The translations under genes and the position numbers were made by a program. A stretch of DNA of 64,000 bases, from the NCBI GenBank assembly GCA_965248735.1, contig OZ252146.1:930001-994000 (forward strand), written 5' to 3'. This stretch comes from Aldehydirespirator sp965248735 (GTDB lineage: Bacteria; Actinomycetota; Acidimicrobiia; Acidimicrobiales; Aldehydirespiratoraceae). Below are positions 51,014 through 59,405 of this stretch, one piece after another (position 1 is the stretch's first letter; each line of letters opens with the position of its first letter). The notes beneath the pieces were generated by a model that was not told the DNA's origin, made no database searches, and was given only the letters and a program-made list of their open reading frames with translations.

Positions 51014-52345
51014 TTAGCTCCAAGGGTAGGGGGAGTTGCTGACCGGGTGGAGCTTGCCTTCTGCGTAGCGCGACCAGCGGAACGGCTCCAGCAGCGCCTG
51101 AGTCTCGTCTAGCAGCTCCCTGGCGACCAGCGAACCGACGCCGATCATCTTGTAGCCGTGGTTGGAGTCAGCGATGAAGTAGGCGTTGTCGCAGAACGTG
51201 TCGAAAACCGGGAAGTTGTCGGGCGAGAAGCTGCCGATGCCGCCCGAGGGCTCGGTGCTCATGAGGTGCGACTTGCCCTCGAAGCGCTTCTGGCAGTGGG
51301 CCAGCGCCGCGGTCCATGTCCGGTAGAAGTCGGCGCCCACGATGAAGTCGGGCGAGTCCGGCCCGTAGGGATCGACGGCCACCTGGTCGCCGGGCTTGTC
51401 CACCACGTAGGGCATGTAGCCGCCCTGCACGCCGCCGAAGTTGAAATCGGGCTTGTAGTAGATGCCCCACGGACCCTCGGTGACCAGCCCTTGCTCGTCA
51501 TAGAGCGGGGCGTCGGTGTCGATGTGGACCACCGGCGGCATGTTGTTGTCGTTGTCGGTGAGGTAGCCGGGATCGACCTCGAGGGTGCCTTCCTGCAGGC
51601 ACATGTAGGTCCACGTGGGTCGGCGGTGAAAGCGACCGTCGCCGCTGAGCACGTCCACGGTGAAGGGGAGGTCGAGCATGGCCCAGATCTGCTGGACCCA
51701 CGGCCCCACGGCCACCACTACGTGCTCGCAGGCGACCGGCCCCTGGTCGGTGAGCACTGCGGTCACCGCTCCGGCCGAGTCCCGGTCGAACCCGGTGACC
51801 GTCACGCCGCCCACCACGGCGACGCCTTCGGCCTCGGCCTTTTGTAGCAGTCCCTTGAGCGAGGCCATGTTGTTGGCGTATCCGCCGCGGTGCTCGTGCA
51901 GGACGCTGGTGATGCCCTGGGCCTGCCAGTCGTCGAAGATGCCGCGCATGTGGCGGGCCGAGGCCTCAGTTCCCTCGACGAAGGTCGAGGAGTAGCCGAT
52001 GGCTTGCTGCTGGGCGTGTATCGACGCCACGTCGGACCGCATGGCCTCGTGGCTGATCTGCAGATAGCCCACCGGGTGGTACGAGAAGGCCTCGGGGTCG
52101 CTCTCCCAAACGTCCACGCAGTGGGCCATCAACTCCCGCATGGCCGGCTGGAAGTAGTTGTTGCGAACGACGCCGCAGGCGATGCCCGACGCGCCCGCGC
52201 CCACCCCGGTCTTGTCGATCACGACCACGTCGTCGCCCGACCCCCGCCCCGACGACCTCAGGTCGCGGGCCAGGTTCCAGGCAGTCGACAGGCCGTGGAT
52301 GCCGGCCCCGATGATCACATAGCGCGCCCCAGCGGGAAGCCCCAT
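51014..52345 (-). CDS. SoxB-like FAD oxidoreductase, candidate N-methylglutamate oxidase/dehydrogenase
   Basis: 443 residues: FAD motif YVIIGAGIHGLSTAWNLARDL, the sarcosine oxidase beta-like CGVVRNNYFQPAMRELMAH, EHVVVAVGPWVQQIW, and a C-terminal YFIADSNHGYKMIGVGSLVARELL. It resembles SoxB and MgdA, the flavin subunit of N-methylglutamate dehydrogenase. It is the last gene of gmaS-mgsA-mgsB-mgsC-(151-residue gene), so oxidation of N-methylglutamate to glutamate and a C1 unit is the natural role. The other classical subunits (MgdB, C, D) are absent from the operon. 210 bases with a repeat array separate it from the gene before. Confidence 0.8.
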   Translation of the reverse strand: MGLPAGARYVIIGAGIHGLSTAWNLARDLRSSGRGSGDDVVVIDKTGVGAGASGIACGVVRNNYFQPAMRELMAHCVDVWESDPEAFSYHPVGYLQISHEAMRSDVASIHAQQQAIGYSSTFVEGTEASARHMRGIFDDWQAQGITSVLHEHRGGYANNMASLKGLLQKAEAEGVAVVGGVTVTGFDRDSAGAVTAVLTDQGPVACEHVVVAVGPWVQQIWAMLDLPFTVDVLSGDGRFHRRPTWTYMCLQEGTLEVDPGYLTDNDNNMPPVVHIDTDAPLYDEQGLVTEGPWGIYYKPDFNFGGVQGGYMPYVVDKPGDQVAVDPYGPDSPDFIVGADFYRTWTAALAHCQKRFEGKSHLMSTEPSGGIGSFSPDNFPVFDTFCDNAYFIADSNHGYKMIGVGSLVARELLDETQALLEPFRWSRYAEGKLHPVSNSPYPWS

Positions 52346-52428
52346 GACTGCTACCTCCTAGATTGTCCGATCCCTCTCGGCCCGTCCGGCCGCTGTTCGG
52401 GTGCCGGCCTCAGCCCGCCCGGCCTCCC

Positions 52429-52542
52429 GTTTCGTCCGGCTCCCGTTTCGTCCGGCTCCCGCTTCGTCCGGCTCCCGCTTCGTCCGGCTCCCGTTTCGTC
52501 CGGCTCCCGTTTCGTCCGGCTCCCGTTTCGTCCGGCTCCCGT
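52429..52542. repeat. 16-bp tandem array, seven copies
   Basis: Seven units of GTTTCGTCCGGCTCCC (two with GCTTCG) run at a strict 16-bp period, their TTCG cores starting at 52431, 52447, 52463, 52479, 52495, 52511 and 52527. The array lies between the 151-residue gene and the SoxB-like gene and is bordered on both sides by GTGCCGGCCTCAG. No hairpin is formed by the unit. It may be a slippage product or a binding array affecting distal expression. Confidence 0.93.
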
Positions 52543-52555
52543 TGCGGTGCCGGCC

Positions 52556-53011
52556 TCAGTGGCCCTGCGGGGCCTCCCAGCCCTCGAGCACCGGCCGCTT
52601 CCAGTCGGCACCCACAACCGGGGAGTCCTCCACCCACGGGCCCAGCTCCACCTGGGGGAACTTGCAGTGGATGCTCTTGAGCACTGTGCCATAGGAATTG
52701 CCCTCGGTGAGGTGCCGGATCAGCACCTTGCGGGCGATCTCGTCCTCGCGCCCGGCCGGGATGGGGAAGTAGATCTTCAGGAACGAGTTGGAGTAGCGGT
52801 CGAACACCGCGGGCACGCCGTCCTCTTCTAGCAGGGCGATGTCCTCGAGCCAGTTGATGTCGGGCCCGGGGGTGGCGGCCAGCAGGTCGATGTCGGACAC
52901 CAGCGAGATGTCCTCCTGGTACGGAAAACGCTTCCCGGCCAGCACCTCGGCGTCGATGGCAACCGTGCGGGTCTCCCGCGAACTCTCACCCGTGCTCGCC
53001 GATCGAGCCAT
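52556..53011 (-). CDS. Conserved-looking protein of unknown function in the N-methylglutamate operon
   Basis: 151 residues starting two bases after the mgsC stop codon, so surely cotranslated with it. No transmembrane segment or signal. Composition is that of a compact soluble protein; notable segments are RFPYQEDISLVSDIDLLAA, VFDRYSNSFLKIYFPIPAGRE, EIARKVLIRHLTEGNSYG and a single Cys in SIHCKFPQVELGPW. I recognise no family. Position between the synthase and the SoxB-like flavoprotein suggests an accessory subunit of one of them, perhaps replacing a small MgdB-type subunit. Confidence 0.8.
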   Translation of the reverse strand: MARSASTGESSRETRTVAIDAEVLAGKRFPYQEDISLVSDIDLLAATPGPDINWLEDIALLEEDGVPAVFDRYSNSFLKIYFPIPAGREDEIARKVLIRHLTEGNSYGTVLKSIHCKFPQVELGPWVEDSPVVGADWKRPVLEGWEAPQGH

Positions 53012-53012
53012 C

Positions 53013-54407
53013 TCACAGCCCTCCGTCGATCACGTGCTTGTCGAACAGGTCGCGGATCTCCTGAAGCGACCGCTCCTCGGTGACGCCGGGGATGTAGTTC
53101 GTTCCCGCCAGGGGCACCTTGGCCATGGCTGCGGCCTCATAGGTGAGCGCAGCGAGATCCTCGGGCTCCAGCGAGTGGATGTTGGTCTTGCCGCAGGCCC
53201 GGGCCAGCATCTGCACCTCCATGGTGAGGGTGATCAGGAAGTTGTAGACCCGCAGGGCGGCCTCGTCGACGTCGAGGCGCTTGCGCAGCTCCACGTCCTG
53301 GGTGGCCACGCCCACCGGGCAGCGGCCGGTGTGGCAGTGGTAGCACTCGCCGGCGGGCACGCCGACGGTGCCCTCGTAGTCGGTGACGCCGGGAATCTCC
53401 TTGTTGCAGTTGAGCGCCATCAGCGCCGCGGTTCCCAATGCAATGGCGTCGGCGCCCAGGGCCAGGCACTTGGCCACGTCGCCGCCGTTGCGGATGCCGC
53501 CCGCCACCACCAGGTCGATGTCGTCGGCGAGGCCCACGTCCTCGAGGGCCCGGCGGGCCTCGGGGATGGCCGCCATCAGCGGGATGCCGGTCTCCTCGGT
53601 GGCCAGGTGGGGTCCGGCGCCGGTGCCGCCCTCGGCCCCGTCGAGATAGATCACGTCGGGGCCGCACTTGGCCGCCATGCGCACATCGTCGTACACCCGG
53701 GCCGACCCCAGCTTGAGCTGGATCGGGATCTGGTAGTCGGTGGCCTCCCGAATCTCCTGGATCTTGAGCGACAGGTCGTCGGGGCCGAGCCAGTCGGGGT
53801 GGCGGGCCGGCGAGCGCTGGTCGATGCCCGCGGGCAGAGACCGCATCTCGGCCACCTGCTCGGTGACCTTCTGGCCCATCAGGTGGCCGCCGAGGCCGAC
53901 CTTGCAGCCCTGGCCGATGAAGAACTCCACCGCGTCGGCCAGCATCAGGTGGTGGGGGTTGAAGCCGTAGCGGCTCTGGATGATCTGGTAGTACCACTTG
54001 GTGGACAGGTCGCGCTCGGGAGGGATCATGCCCCCCTCGCCCGAGCAGGTGGCGGTGCCGGCCATGGAGGCGCCCTTGGCCAGGGCCATCTTGGCCTCCA
54101 GCGACAGCGCTCCGAAGCTCATGCCGGTGATGTAGACGGGCACGTCGAGCTCCAGGGGCTTGGCCGCGAAGCGCGAGCCGATCACGGTCTTGGTCTCGCA
54201 CTTCTCGCGGTAGCCCTCGATCACGAACCGGGTGAGCGTTCCGGGCAGGAACACCAGCTCGTCCCAGTGGGGGATCTTCTTGAAGATGGAGAAGCCCCTC
54301 ATCCGGTAGCGGCCCAACTCGGCCTTCACGTGGATGTCGTTGATGACCTCGCGCGTGAAAATCCGGCTCTGGCCCAAGACGTCGGTGCTCTTGTTTACTT
54401 CAGTCAT
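53013..54407 (-). CDS. mgsC: N-methylglutamate synthase, FMN/Fe-S subunit
   Basis: 464 residues homologous to the FMN-binding synthase domain of glutamate synthase: VYITGMSFGALSLEAKMALA, GTATCSGEGGM, QLKLGSARVYDDVR, YLDGAEGGTGAGP, GGIRNGGDVAKCLALGADA, and the iron-sulfur cysteines of CYHCHTGRCPVGVATQD. In the N-methylglutamate pathway this subunit exchanges methylamine for the amide nitrogen. The ATG is 10 bases after the mgsB stop. The split of GltB into three separate genes plus neighbouring gmaS is the hallmark of this pathway rather than of ordinary glutamate synthase. Confidence 0.92.
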   Translation of the reverse strand: MTEVNKSTDVLGQSRIFTREVINDIHVKAELGRYRMRGFSIFKKIPHWDELVFLPGTLTRFVIEGYREKCETKTVIGSRFAAKPLELDVPVYITGMSFGALSLEAKMALAKGASMAGTATCSGEGGMIPPERDLSTKWYYQIIQSRYGFNPHHLMLADAVEFFIGQGCKVGLGGHLMGQKVTEQVAEMRSLPAGIDQRSPARHPDWLGPDDLSLKIQEIREATDYQIPIQLKLGSARVYDDVRMAAKCGPDVIYLDGAEGGTGAGPHLATEETGIPLMAAIPEARRALEDVGLADDIDLVVAGGIRNGGDVAKCLALGADAIALGTAALMALNCNKEIPGVTDYEGTVGVPAGECYHCHTGRCPVGVATQDVELRKRLDVDEAALRVYNFLITLTMEVQMLARACGKTNIHSLEPEDLAALTYEAAAMAKVPLAGTNYIPGVTEERSLQEIRDLFDKHVIDGGL

Positions 54408-54417
54408 GGTCGTTCCC

Positions 54418-55212
54418 CTAGTGGATGACGAGCTTGCGCTCGGAGGGCTCGAGCGCGTCGTAGTTGTGGAGTTGCTTGCCGCAGACGAACTTCTTGAACT
54501 CGGGCGGATCGCCGAGACCGTGGATACCGAACTTGCGCTCGATCAACTCGGTATCGGCGTCGGTCCAGTCTCCCGGCACGCAGTCCACACCCAGCGAGCG
54601 CACCTTGCCAGCCACGTAGATGGCACCGTCATACATGGAGTCACCGAGGTTGGAGCCGGCGTCGCCGCAGATGATCTGGCGGCCGCGCTGCATCATGAAC
54701 CCGGTGTTGATGCCCACGTCGCCGAGCACGATGATGGTGCCGCCCTTCTGGTCGATGCCAGTGCGGGCGCCCACATCGCCCTTCACGATCAGGTCGCCGC
54801 CGCGGATGGCGGCGCCGGTGAGCGAGCCCGCGCCGCGCTCGATCGTCACCACGCCCGACATCATGTTCTCAGCCACCGACCAGCCCACCCGGCCGTTGAT
54901 GGTCACCTCAGGACCGTCGATGAGCCCGCAGGCGAACCATCCGGGGCTGCCCTCGAAGTGAATGCGGCAGCGCTTGAGGATCCCCACCGCCAGCGAGTGC
55001 TTGGACGCCGGGTTGAGCACGGTCACGTCGGTGATGCCGTCGTTGTAGATGAGCTTGCGCAGCGCCATGTTGATCTGGCGAATCGTCAGGTCGGCCGCGT
55101 CGAAGCGGGCCCGATCGCCGTCGACCTCGATGTTGTCGGGCATCTCGGCATGGGGCTCCACCAGCCCCCGGGCGTCGTAGCTGACGCCGCTGCGGGAACC
55201 TACACCTGCCAT
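54418..55212 (-). CDS. mgsB: N-methylglutamate synthase, GXGXG-domain subunit
   Basis: 264 residues corresponding to the C-terminal beta-helix (GXGXG) domain of glutamate synthase: repeated short strands such as GGDLIVKGDVGARTG, GGTIIVLGDVGINTG and GDAGSNLGDSMYDGAIYVAGKV. It has no known catalytic residues and is structural. The ATG region lies in a 25-bp direct repeat shared with the end of mgsA. Confidence 0.92.
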   Translation of the reverse strand: MAGVGSRSGVSYDARGLVEPHAEMPDNIEVDGDRARFDAADLTIRQINMALRKLIYNDGITDVTVLNPASKHSLAVGILKRCRIHFEGSPGWFACGLIDGPEVTINGRVGWSVAENMMSGVVTIERGAGSLTGAAIRGGDLIVKGDVGARTGIDQKGGTIIVLGDVGINTGFMMQRGRQIICGDAGSNLGDSMYDGAIYVAGKVRSLGVDCVPGDWTDADTELIERKFGIHGLGDPPEFKKFVCGKQLHNYDALEPSERKLVIH

Positions 55213-55261
55213 ACCAGCACCTCCTCGCAGCCGACACCTACACCTGCCATACCAGCACCTC
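55199..55261. repeat. 25-bp direct repeat at the mgsA-mgsB junction
   Basis: The same 25 bases (core TACACCTGCCATACCAGCAC) stand at 55199-55223 and 55237-55261. One copy covers the start of mgsB and the other the end of mgsA, so a short duplication has spread coding sequence over the junction. Confidence 0.88.
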
Positions 55262-56167
55262 GCGCTCGTAGGGGTCGCGGGTCTCGACCTCGCGCTTGAC
55301 CAGGGCCCGGATGGCCACCTCCTCGGTGGCCACGACCACCAGCGGGTCGGACTCGAACAGCACCAGCGGCTTGGCCGCCATCTCGTCCTTGGCGATTCCC
55401 AACTCGTTGCCGGTGACGCACACGTAGGTGAACACCCCGTCGAGGTCGTCGAGGCTGTGCTTCATGGCGGTCTCCAGCGACAGGCCCCGGGCCATGTGCT
55501 CGGCCAGGTACACGGCGATGATCTCGGAGTCGCACTCGCTCTGGAAGCGGTGGCCGTGCTGCTCCAGGCGACGGCGCCACTGGTGGTAGTTGGTGAGCTG
55601 GCCGTTGTGGACCACGGCCACGTCGGCAAACGGGTAGGCCCAGTAGGGATGGGCGCTGGTCAGGTCGACCTCGGACTCGGTGGCCATGCGCACGTGGCCG
55701 ATGCCGTGCGTGCCCCGGAACGAGCCCAGGCCGTACTGGTCGCTCACCGTGGCGGCGTCGCCGAGGTCCTTGATGATCTCCAGCGAGCTGCCCAGCGACA
55801 GCACCTCGCAGCCGGGCACGTCCTCGAGGTAGTCGGCCAGGGACTTGAGGTCGCCGCTGTAGCGGATGGTGGCCCGGAAGGCGTAACCGGTGTCGCTGGT
55901 GACGGTGGCCACCTCGGCGCCGATCTTGGCCAGGCGTCCCTCCACCTCGGCCCGGCTGCGCTCCAGGCGCTCCTCCATGCCGAATCCAGTGCTCTTGAGC
56001 GGCTCGGCCAGCACGAATCTGACCACGATGAGGTCGTCGACCGGGCCGTACACCGCATAGCCGGTGGAGTCCGGCCCCCGGTGCTTCATGGACTGGAGCA
56101 TGGCCGTGAGCTCGGCGCCTATGTCGGCGGCGCCGTCCCGGTGGATCACGCCGGCTATTCCGCACAT
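55238..56167 (-). CDS. mgsA: N-methylglutamate synthase, glutamine amidotransferase-like subunit
   Basis: 309 residues of class-II amidotransferase type: the N-terminal MCGIAGVIHRDG keeps Cys2, and MKHRGPDSTGYAVYG, GLGSFRGTHGIGHVRMATE and WAYPFADVAVVHNGQLTN follow in order. In N-methylglutamate synthase this subunit acts on gamma-glutamylmethylamide or its homologue. The ATG follows gmaS by 155 bases that contain a hairpin-bearing tandem repeat. Confidence 0.92.
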   Translation of the reverse strand: MCGIAGVIHRDGAADIGAELTAMLQSMKHRGPDSTGYAVYGPVDDLIVVRFVLAEPLKSTGFGMEERLERSRAEVEGRLAKIGAEVATVTSDTGYAFRATIRYSGDLKSLADYLEDVPGCEVLSLGSSLEIIKDLGDAATVSDQYGLGSFRGTHGIGHVRMATESEVDLTSAHPYWAYPFADVAVVHNGQLTNYHQWRRRLEQHGHRFQSECDSEIIAVYLAEHMARGLSLETAMKHSLDDLDGVFTYVCVTGNELGIAKDEMAAKPLVLFESDPLVVVATEEVAIRALVKREVETRDPYEREVLVWQV

Positions 56168-56186
56168 GGTGCTACCCCCTTGGCAG

Positions 56187-56281
56187 GTGTCTGTGGTGTG
56201 CTGTCTGCGAGCCCCGCCCAGCGCGGGGCGTGTCTGTGGTGTGCTGTCTGCGAGCCCCGCCCAGCGCGGGGCGTGTCTGTG
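56187..56281. repeat. 43-bp tandem repeat with hairpin between gmaS and mgsA
   Basis: Units begin at 56187 and 56230, with a partial third at 56273. Each contains GCCCCGCCCAGCGCGGGGC, a 7-bp stem with a 5-base loop. Placed between two genes of one operon, the paired hairpins may set the ratio of gmaS to mgs transcripts by partial termination or RNA processing. Confidence 0.88.
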
Positions 56282-56321
56282 TGTGGCGTGAGGGCCCCGG
56301 CGGCGCGGAGCCCACCGGCCG

Positions 56322-57722
56322 TCAGGGCAGGACGTCTAGGTACTCCTCGATGTCCCAGTCCGAGACGGTGTGCAGGAAACGCTCCCACTCGTCGGTCTTG
56401 TAGTGCACGAACACCCTGTACATCTCGCCGGGCAGGGCCGCCTTGACCACCTCGTCGGCGTCGAAGGCCTCGAGGGCCTCGCCCAGGGTGAGGGGGATCT
56501 TCTGCACATCCTTGCCCGCCGCCAAGGCGTCGTAGATGTTGCGCTCCTCGGGCTGGCCCGGATCGAGGCTGCGGTCGAGGCCGTCGTCCATGGCCATGAG
56601 GAGCCCCGCGAACGACAGGTGCGGATTGACGGCGCTGTCCACCGATCGGTACTCGAAGCGCCCGGGCGCGCTCACCCGCAGGGCGGTGGTGCGATTCTGG
56701 AAGCCCCAGTCGGCGAAGACGGGAGCCCAGAAGCCGGTGTCCCACAGCCGGCGGTAGGAGTTGACCGTGGGCGAGGTGAGGCAGGTCAAGGCCCGCAAAT
56801 GCTCGAGGATCCCGCCGATGGCCTTCAGGCCGATGGGCCCGGGCATCTGCGGGTTGTCGCCCTCGGGCATGAACTTGTTGTTGCCGTCGGCGTCCCACAG
56901 CGAGATGTTGTGGTGGCAGCCGTTGGCCGACACGCCCATGAACGGCTTGGGCATGAAGCAGGGGAAGGCCCCCAGCTCGCGGCCCACCTGCTTGCACACC
57001 TGTCGGTAGGTGGTGAGCCGGTCGGCGGTGAGCTCGGCCCGGTCGAAGTTGAAGTTCAGCTCGAGCTGGCCGGGGGCGTCCTCGTGGTCGCCCTGGATCA
57101 TGTCGAGCCCCATGGCCTCGCAGTACTCGATCACCTTGTGGATGAGGGGCTGGAGCTCGGCGAACTGATCGATGTGATAGCAGTTGGGCTTGGTCATGCC
57201 CTCCACGGTGGGCTTGCCGTCGGCGTCGACTTTGAGCCACATCATCTCGGGCTCGCAGCCGGCCCGCAGGTGCAGCCCGTGCTTGGCCTCGAATTCAGCG
57301 TGAAGCCGCCGGAGGTTGCCGCGGCAGTCCGAGGTGAGGAAGGCGCCGCCGTCCACCTCCTCCTCACGGCCCCTGAACAGCGTGCACCACACCCGGGCCG
57401 TCTTGGGGTCCCAGGGCAAGCGCCTGAAGGTCTCGGGCTCGCCGATGCCGACGAGCTCGCGGGCCTCGGGGCCGTAGCCGATGTAGTTGCCGTGGCGGTC
57501 GGTGAAGAGGTTGGCGGTGGAGCCGTACACGAGCTGGAAGCCCTTGCGGGCGATCATTCCAAAGTGCTTGGCCGGTATGCCCTTGCCCATGATCCGGCCC
57601 GTCACCGAGACGAACTGGCAGTACAGGTACCGGATGTCGTCTCGCGCGATGCGGGCCTCCACCTCGGCGATCTGCTCCTCGCGTCCGTCGGCCTCGACGA
57701 ACCTCTCAAGATCAGTGGCCAT
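56322..57722 (-). CDS. gmaS: Gamma-glutamylmethylamide synthetase (glutamine synthetase-like)
   Basis: 466 residues of the glutamine synthetase fold: the beta-grasp N-terminus (YLYCQFVSVTGRIMGKGIP), the metal-binding AGCEPEMMW, GDHEDAPGQLELNF, the ATP-site SANGCHHNISLWD, and RFEYRSVDSAVNPHLSFAG. GmaS joins methylamine to glutamate with ATP, the first step of indirect methylamine oxidation. Assignment over a true glutamine synthetase rests on the mgsA-mgsB-mgsC genes immediately downstream and on tmm and tdm in the same region. Start ATG 57722. A 227-base divergent gap separates it from an exporter gene. Confidence 0.88.
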   Translation of the reverse strand: MATDLERFVEADGREEQIAEVEARIARDDIRYLYCQFVSVTGRIMGKGIPAKHFGMIARKGFQLVYGSTANLFTDRHGNYIGYGPEARELVGIGEPETFRRLPWDPKTARVWCTLFRGREEEVDGGAFLTSDCRGNLRRLHAEFEAKHGLHLRAGCEPEMMWLKVDADGKPTVEGMTKPNCYHIDQFAELQPLIHKVIEYCEAMGLDMIQGDHEDAPGQLELNFNFDRAELTADRLTTYRQVCKQVGRELGAFPCFMPKPFMGVSANGCHHNISLWDADGNNKFMPEGDNPQMPGPIGLKAIGGILEHLRALTCLTSPTVNSYRRLWDTGFWAPVFADWGFQNRTTALRVSAPGRFEYRSVDSAVNPHLSFAGLLMAMDDGLDRSLDPGQPEERNIYDALAAGKDVQKIPLTLGEALEAFDADEVVKAALPGEMYRVFVHYKTDEWERFLHTVSDWDIEEYLDVLP

Positions 57723-57949
57723 TGTTCCCCCTATCGGGCTGCTTATGTGTGCGGCGAAACCGTAGTTGTTGCGCAGGTGTGCCTGCCACTTAGCGGCCGG
57801 CGGGTTCGGTCCGGTTGTGCGACTCCTTCACCCGCAATCGCTATGTGGCACGAGCATCTAACTTGAGTAGTGATCCTTTCCTGAGATTACATGCGGAAAC
57901 ATTCGGCTGTCAACTCCGAAAGGCAGCCTCATGAGCGCCGGTCCGTAGA

Positions 57950-59356
57950 GTGGCGACGATGGAACGGGTCCCCCGGTCAGCCTGGCTGACGCTCGCGGTG
58001 GTGTCGGTGGCCGTGTTCATGGTGGCGATGGAACTCACGATCATCGCGCTGGCGCTGCCCGAGATCCGGGGCGCGCTGTCCGGCACCACTCCCGCCGCGC
58101 TCTCGTGGGTGGTGAACGCCTACTCGATCGTGGTGGCCGCCCTGCTGTTGCTGTCGGGGTCGCTGGCCGACCGCTACGGACGGCGGAGGATCTTCCGCCT
58201 CGGACTGGTGATCTTCGCGACGGGGTCAATAGCAGCGGGGGCCTCGACGAGCATCGGCATGCTCATCGCGGCAAGAGCGCTGCAGGCCGTGGGCGGGTCC
58301 ATGCAGTATCCCGCCGGGCTCGCCCTTCTGCTCACCGCCTTTCCCCGCGAGCGCCACCAGACCGCCATCGGAACCTGGGGCGCGATGGGCGGTCTAGCCG
58401 CGGCTCTGGGACCGACCCTGGGAGCCCTACTCATCCAGGCCTTCGGCTGGCGCGCCGTGTTCTATGTCAACGTGCCCGTCGCGCTGGCAGCGCTGGTGCT
58501 CGGTGCCCGTGTGCTCCCCGAGAGCCGAGGTACCCGCACCGGCGGCAGCGTCGACATGATCGGAGTGCCGCTGGCGTCGTTCGGGGTGGGCACCATCATC
58601 CTCGGCATCGTGCAGGGCGAGTCTTGGGGGTGGGGAGCCGCACCAACCGTTGGCTCATTCGCAGCCGGCGCGGTCATGATTGCGGCGTTCGCAGTCCGCA
58701 GCGGGCGCCACCCGGCCCCGCTGTTCGACTTGGGGCTCATGAGAATCCGATCCTTCGTGCTGGGCAACCTCGGCTCGCTGTTCTTCGCCCTGGGCTTCTT
58801 CGCGCTGCTGGTGCCGTTGCCGTCGTTCATCCGGGAGGTTTGGGGGTGGTCCGTCACCAAGACCGGCCTCGCCTACGCGACCGGTCCCATCGTGTCTTTT
58901 CTTGTCGCGCCCCAGGCCGGTCGCCTTGCCGACCGGATCGGCAACGCCCTCATTCTCGCGGTGGGATCCGCTTGCGGCGCGGCCGGCTTGCTATGGCTGC
59001 TGCTGACGACGACCACGGAACCGTCACTGGCCAAGCTGCTGGTCGCCACCGTGCTGGTGGGTCTGTCGGCTGGGACCGGCTTCTCGCAGCTCGTGGGCGC
59101 GGCGCTGCGCGACATTCCCTCGGAGCGCTACGCCATGGCTACCGCCGGTCGCACCACCTTCTTCCAGCTCTCTGTGGCATTGGCCATAGCGGTGGCGTTC
59201 GCGATCATTGGCGAGCCCGCCGACATTGTCAGCGAGCTGGAGGCCTACAAGACCGTGTGGGTGCTGTGCATCAGCGGATACCTCTGCAACCTGGTGCTGT
59301 TCGGCCTCGTCTACCCCCGCAGGCAGCCCCTGGGGCTGGCACGGTCGCGCGGCTGA
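57950..59356 (+). CDS. MFS transporter, DHA2-like (14-helix drug exporter type)
   Basis: 468 residues with 12-14 hydrophobic segments. The conserved motif A GSLADRYGRRRIFRLG follows helix 2 and motif C-like ALGPTLGALLIQAFGWRAVFYVNVP follows helix 5. The family exports drugs, dyes or metabolites by proton antiport. The product starts from GTG 57950 or ATG 57959. It is divergent from gmaS; no local regulator gene is seen. Confidence 0.9.
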   Translation: MATMERVPRSAWLTLAVVSVAVFMVAMELTIIALALPEIRGALSGTTPAALSWVVNAYSIVVAALLLLSGSLADRYGRRRIFRLGLVIFATGSIAAGASTSIGMLIAARALQAVGGSMQYPAGLALLLTAFPRERHQTAIGTWGAMGGLAAALGPTLGALLIQAFGWRAVFYVNVPVALAALVLGARVLPESRGTRTGGSVDMIGVPLASFGVGTIILGIVQGESWGWGAAPTVGSFAAGAVMIAAFAVRSGRHPAPLFDLGLMRIRSFVLGNLGSLFFALGFFALLVPLPSFIREVWGWSVTKTGLAYATGPIVSFLVAPQAGRLADRIGNALILAVGSACGAAGLLWLLLTTTTEPSLAKLLVATVLVGLSAGTGFSQLVGAALRDIPSERYAMATAGRTTFFQLSVALAIAVAFAIIGEPADIVSELEAYKTVWVLCISGYLCNLVLFGLVYPRRQPLGLARSRG

Positions 59357-59405
59357 ACCGGTGGCGGGGCTGTGAGCTATCCCCACGGCCCCTAGAGTCG
59401 CAGCG

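Noticed and set aside
52429..52542. CRISPR-like or Pro-rich protein gene from the 16-bp array
   Set aside because: No spacers; frames through the array (SRFVRLP-type repeats) exist only because the repeat lacks stops.
53013..57722. Ordinary glutamate synthase and glutamine synthetase
   Set aside because: GltB is split into three separate genes in the mgs order beside gmaS, with tmm and tdm nearby; there is no gltD.
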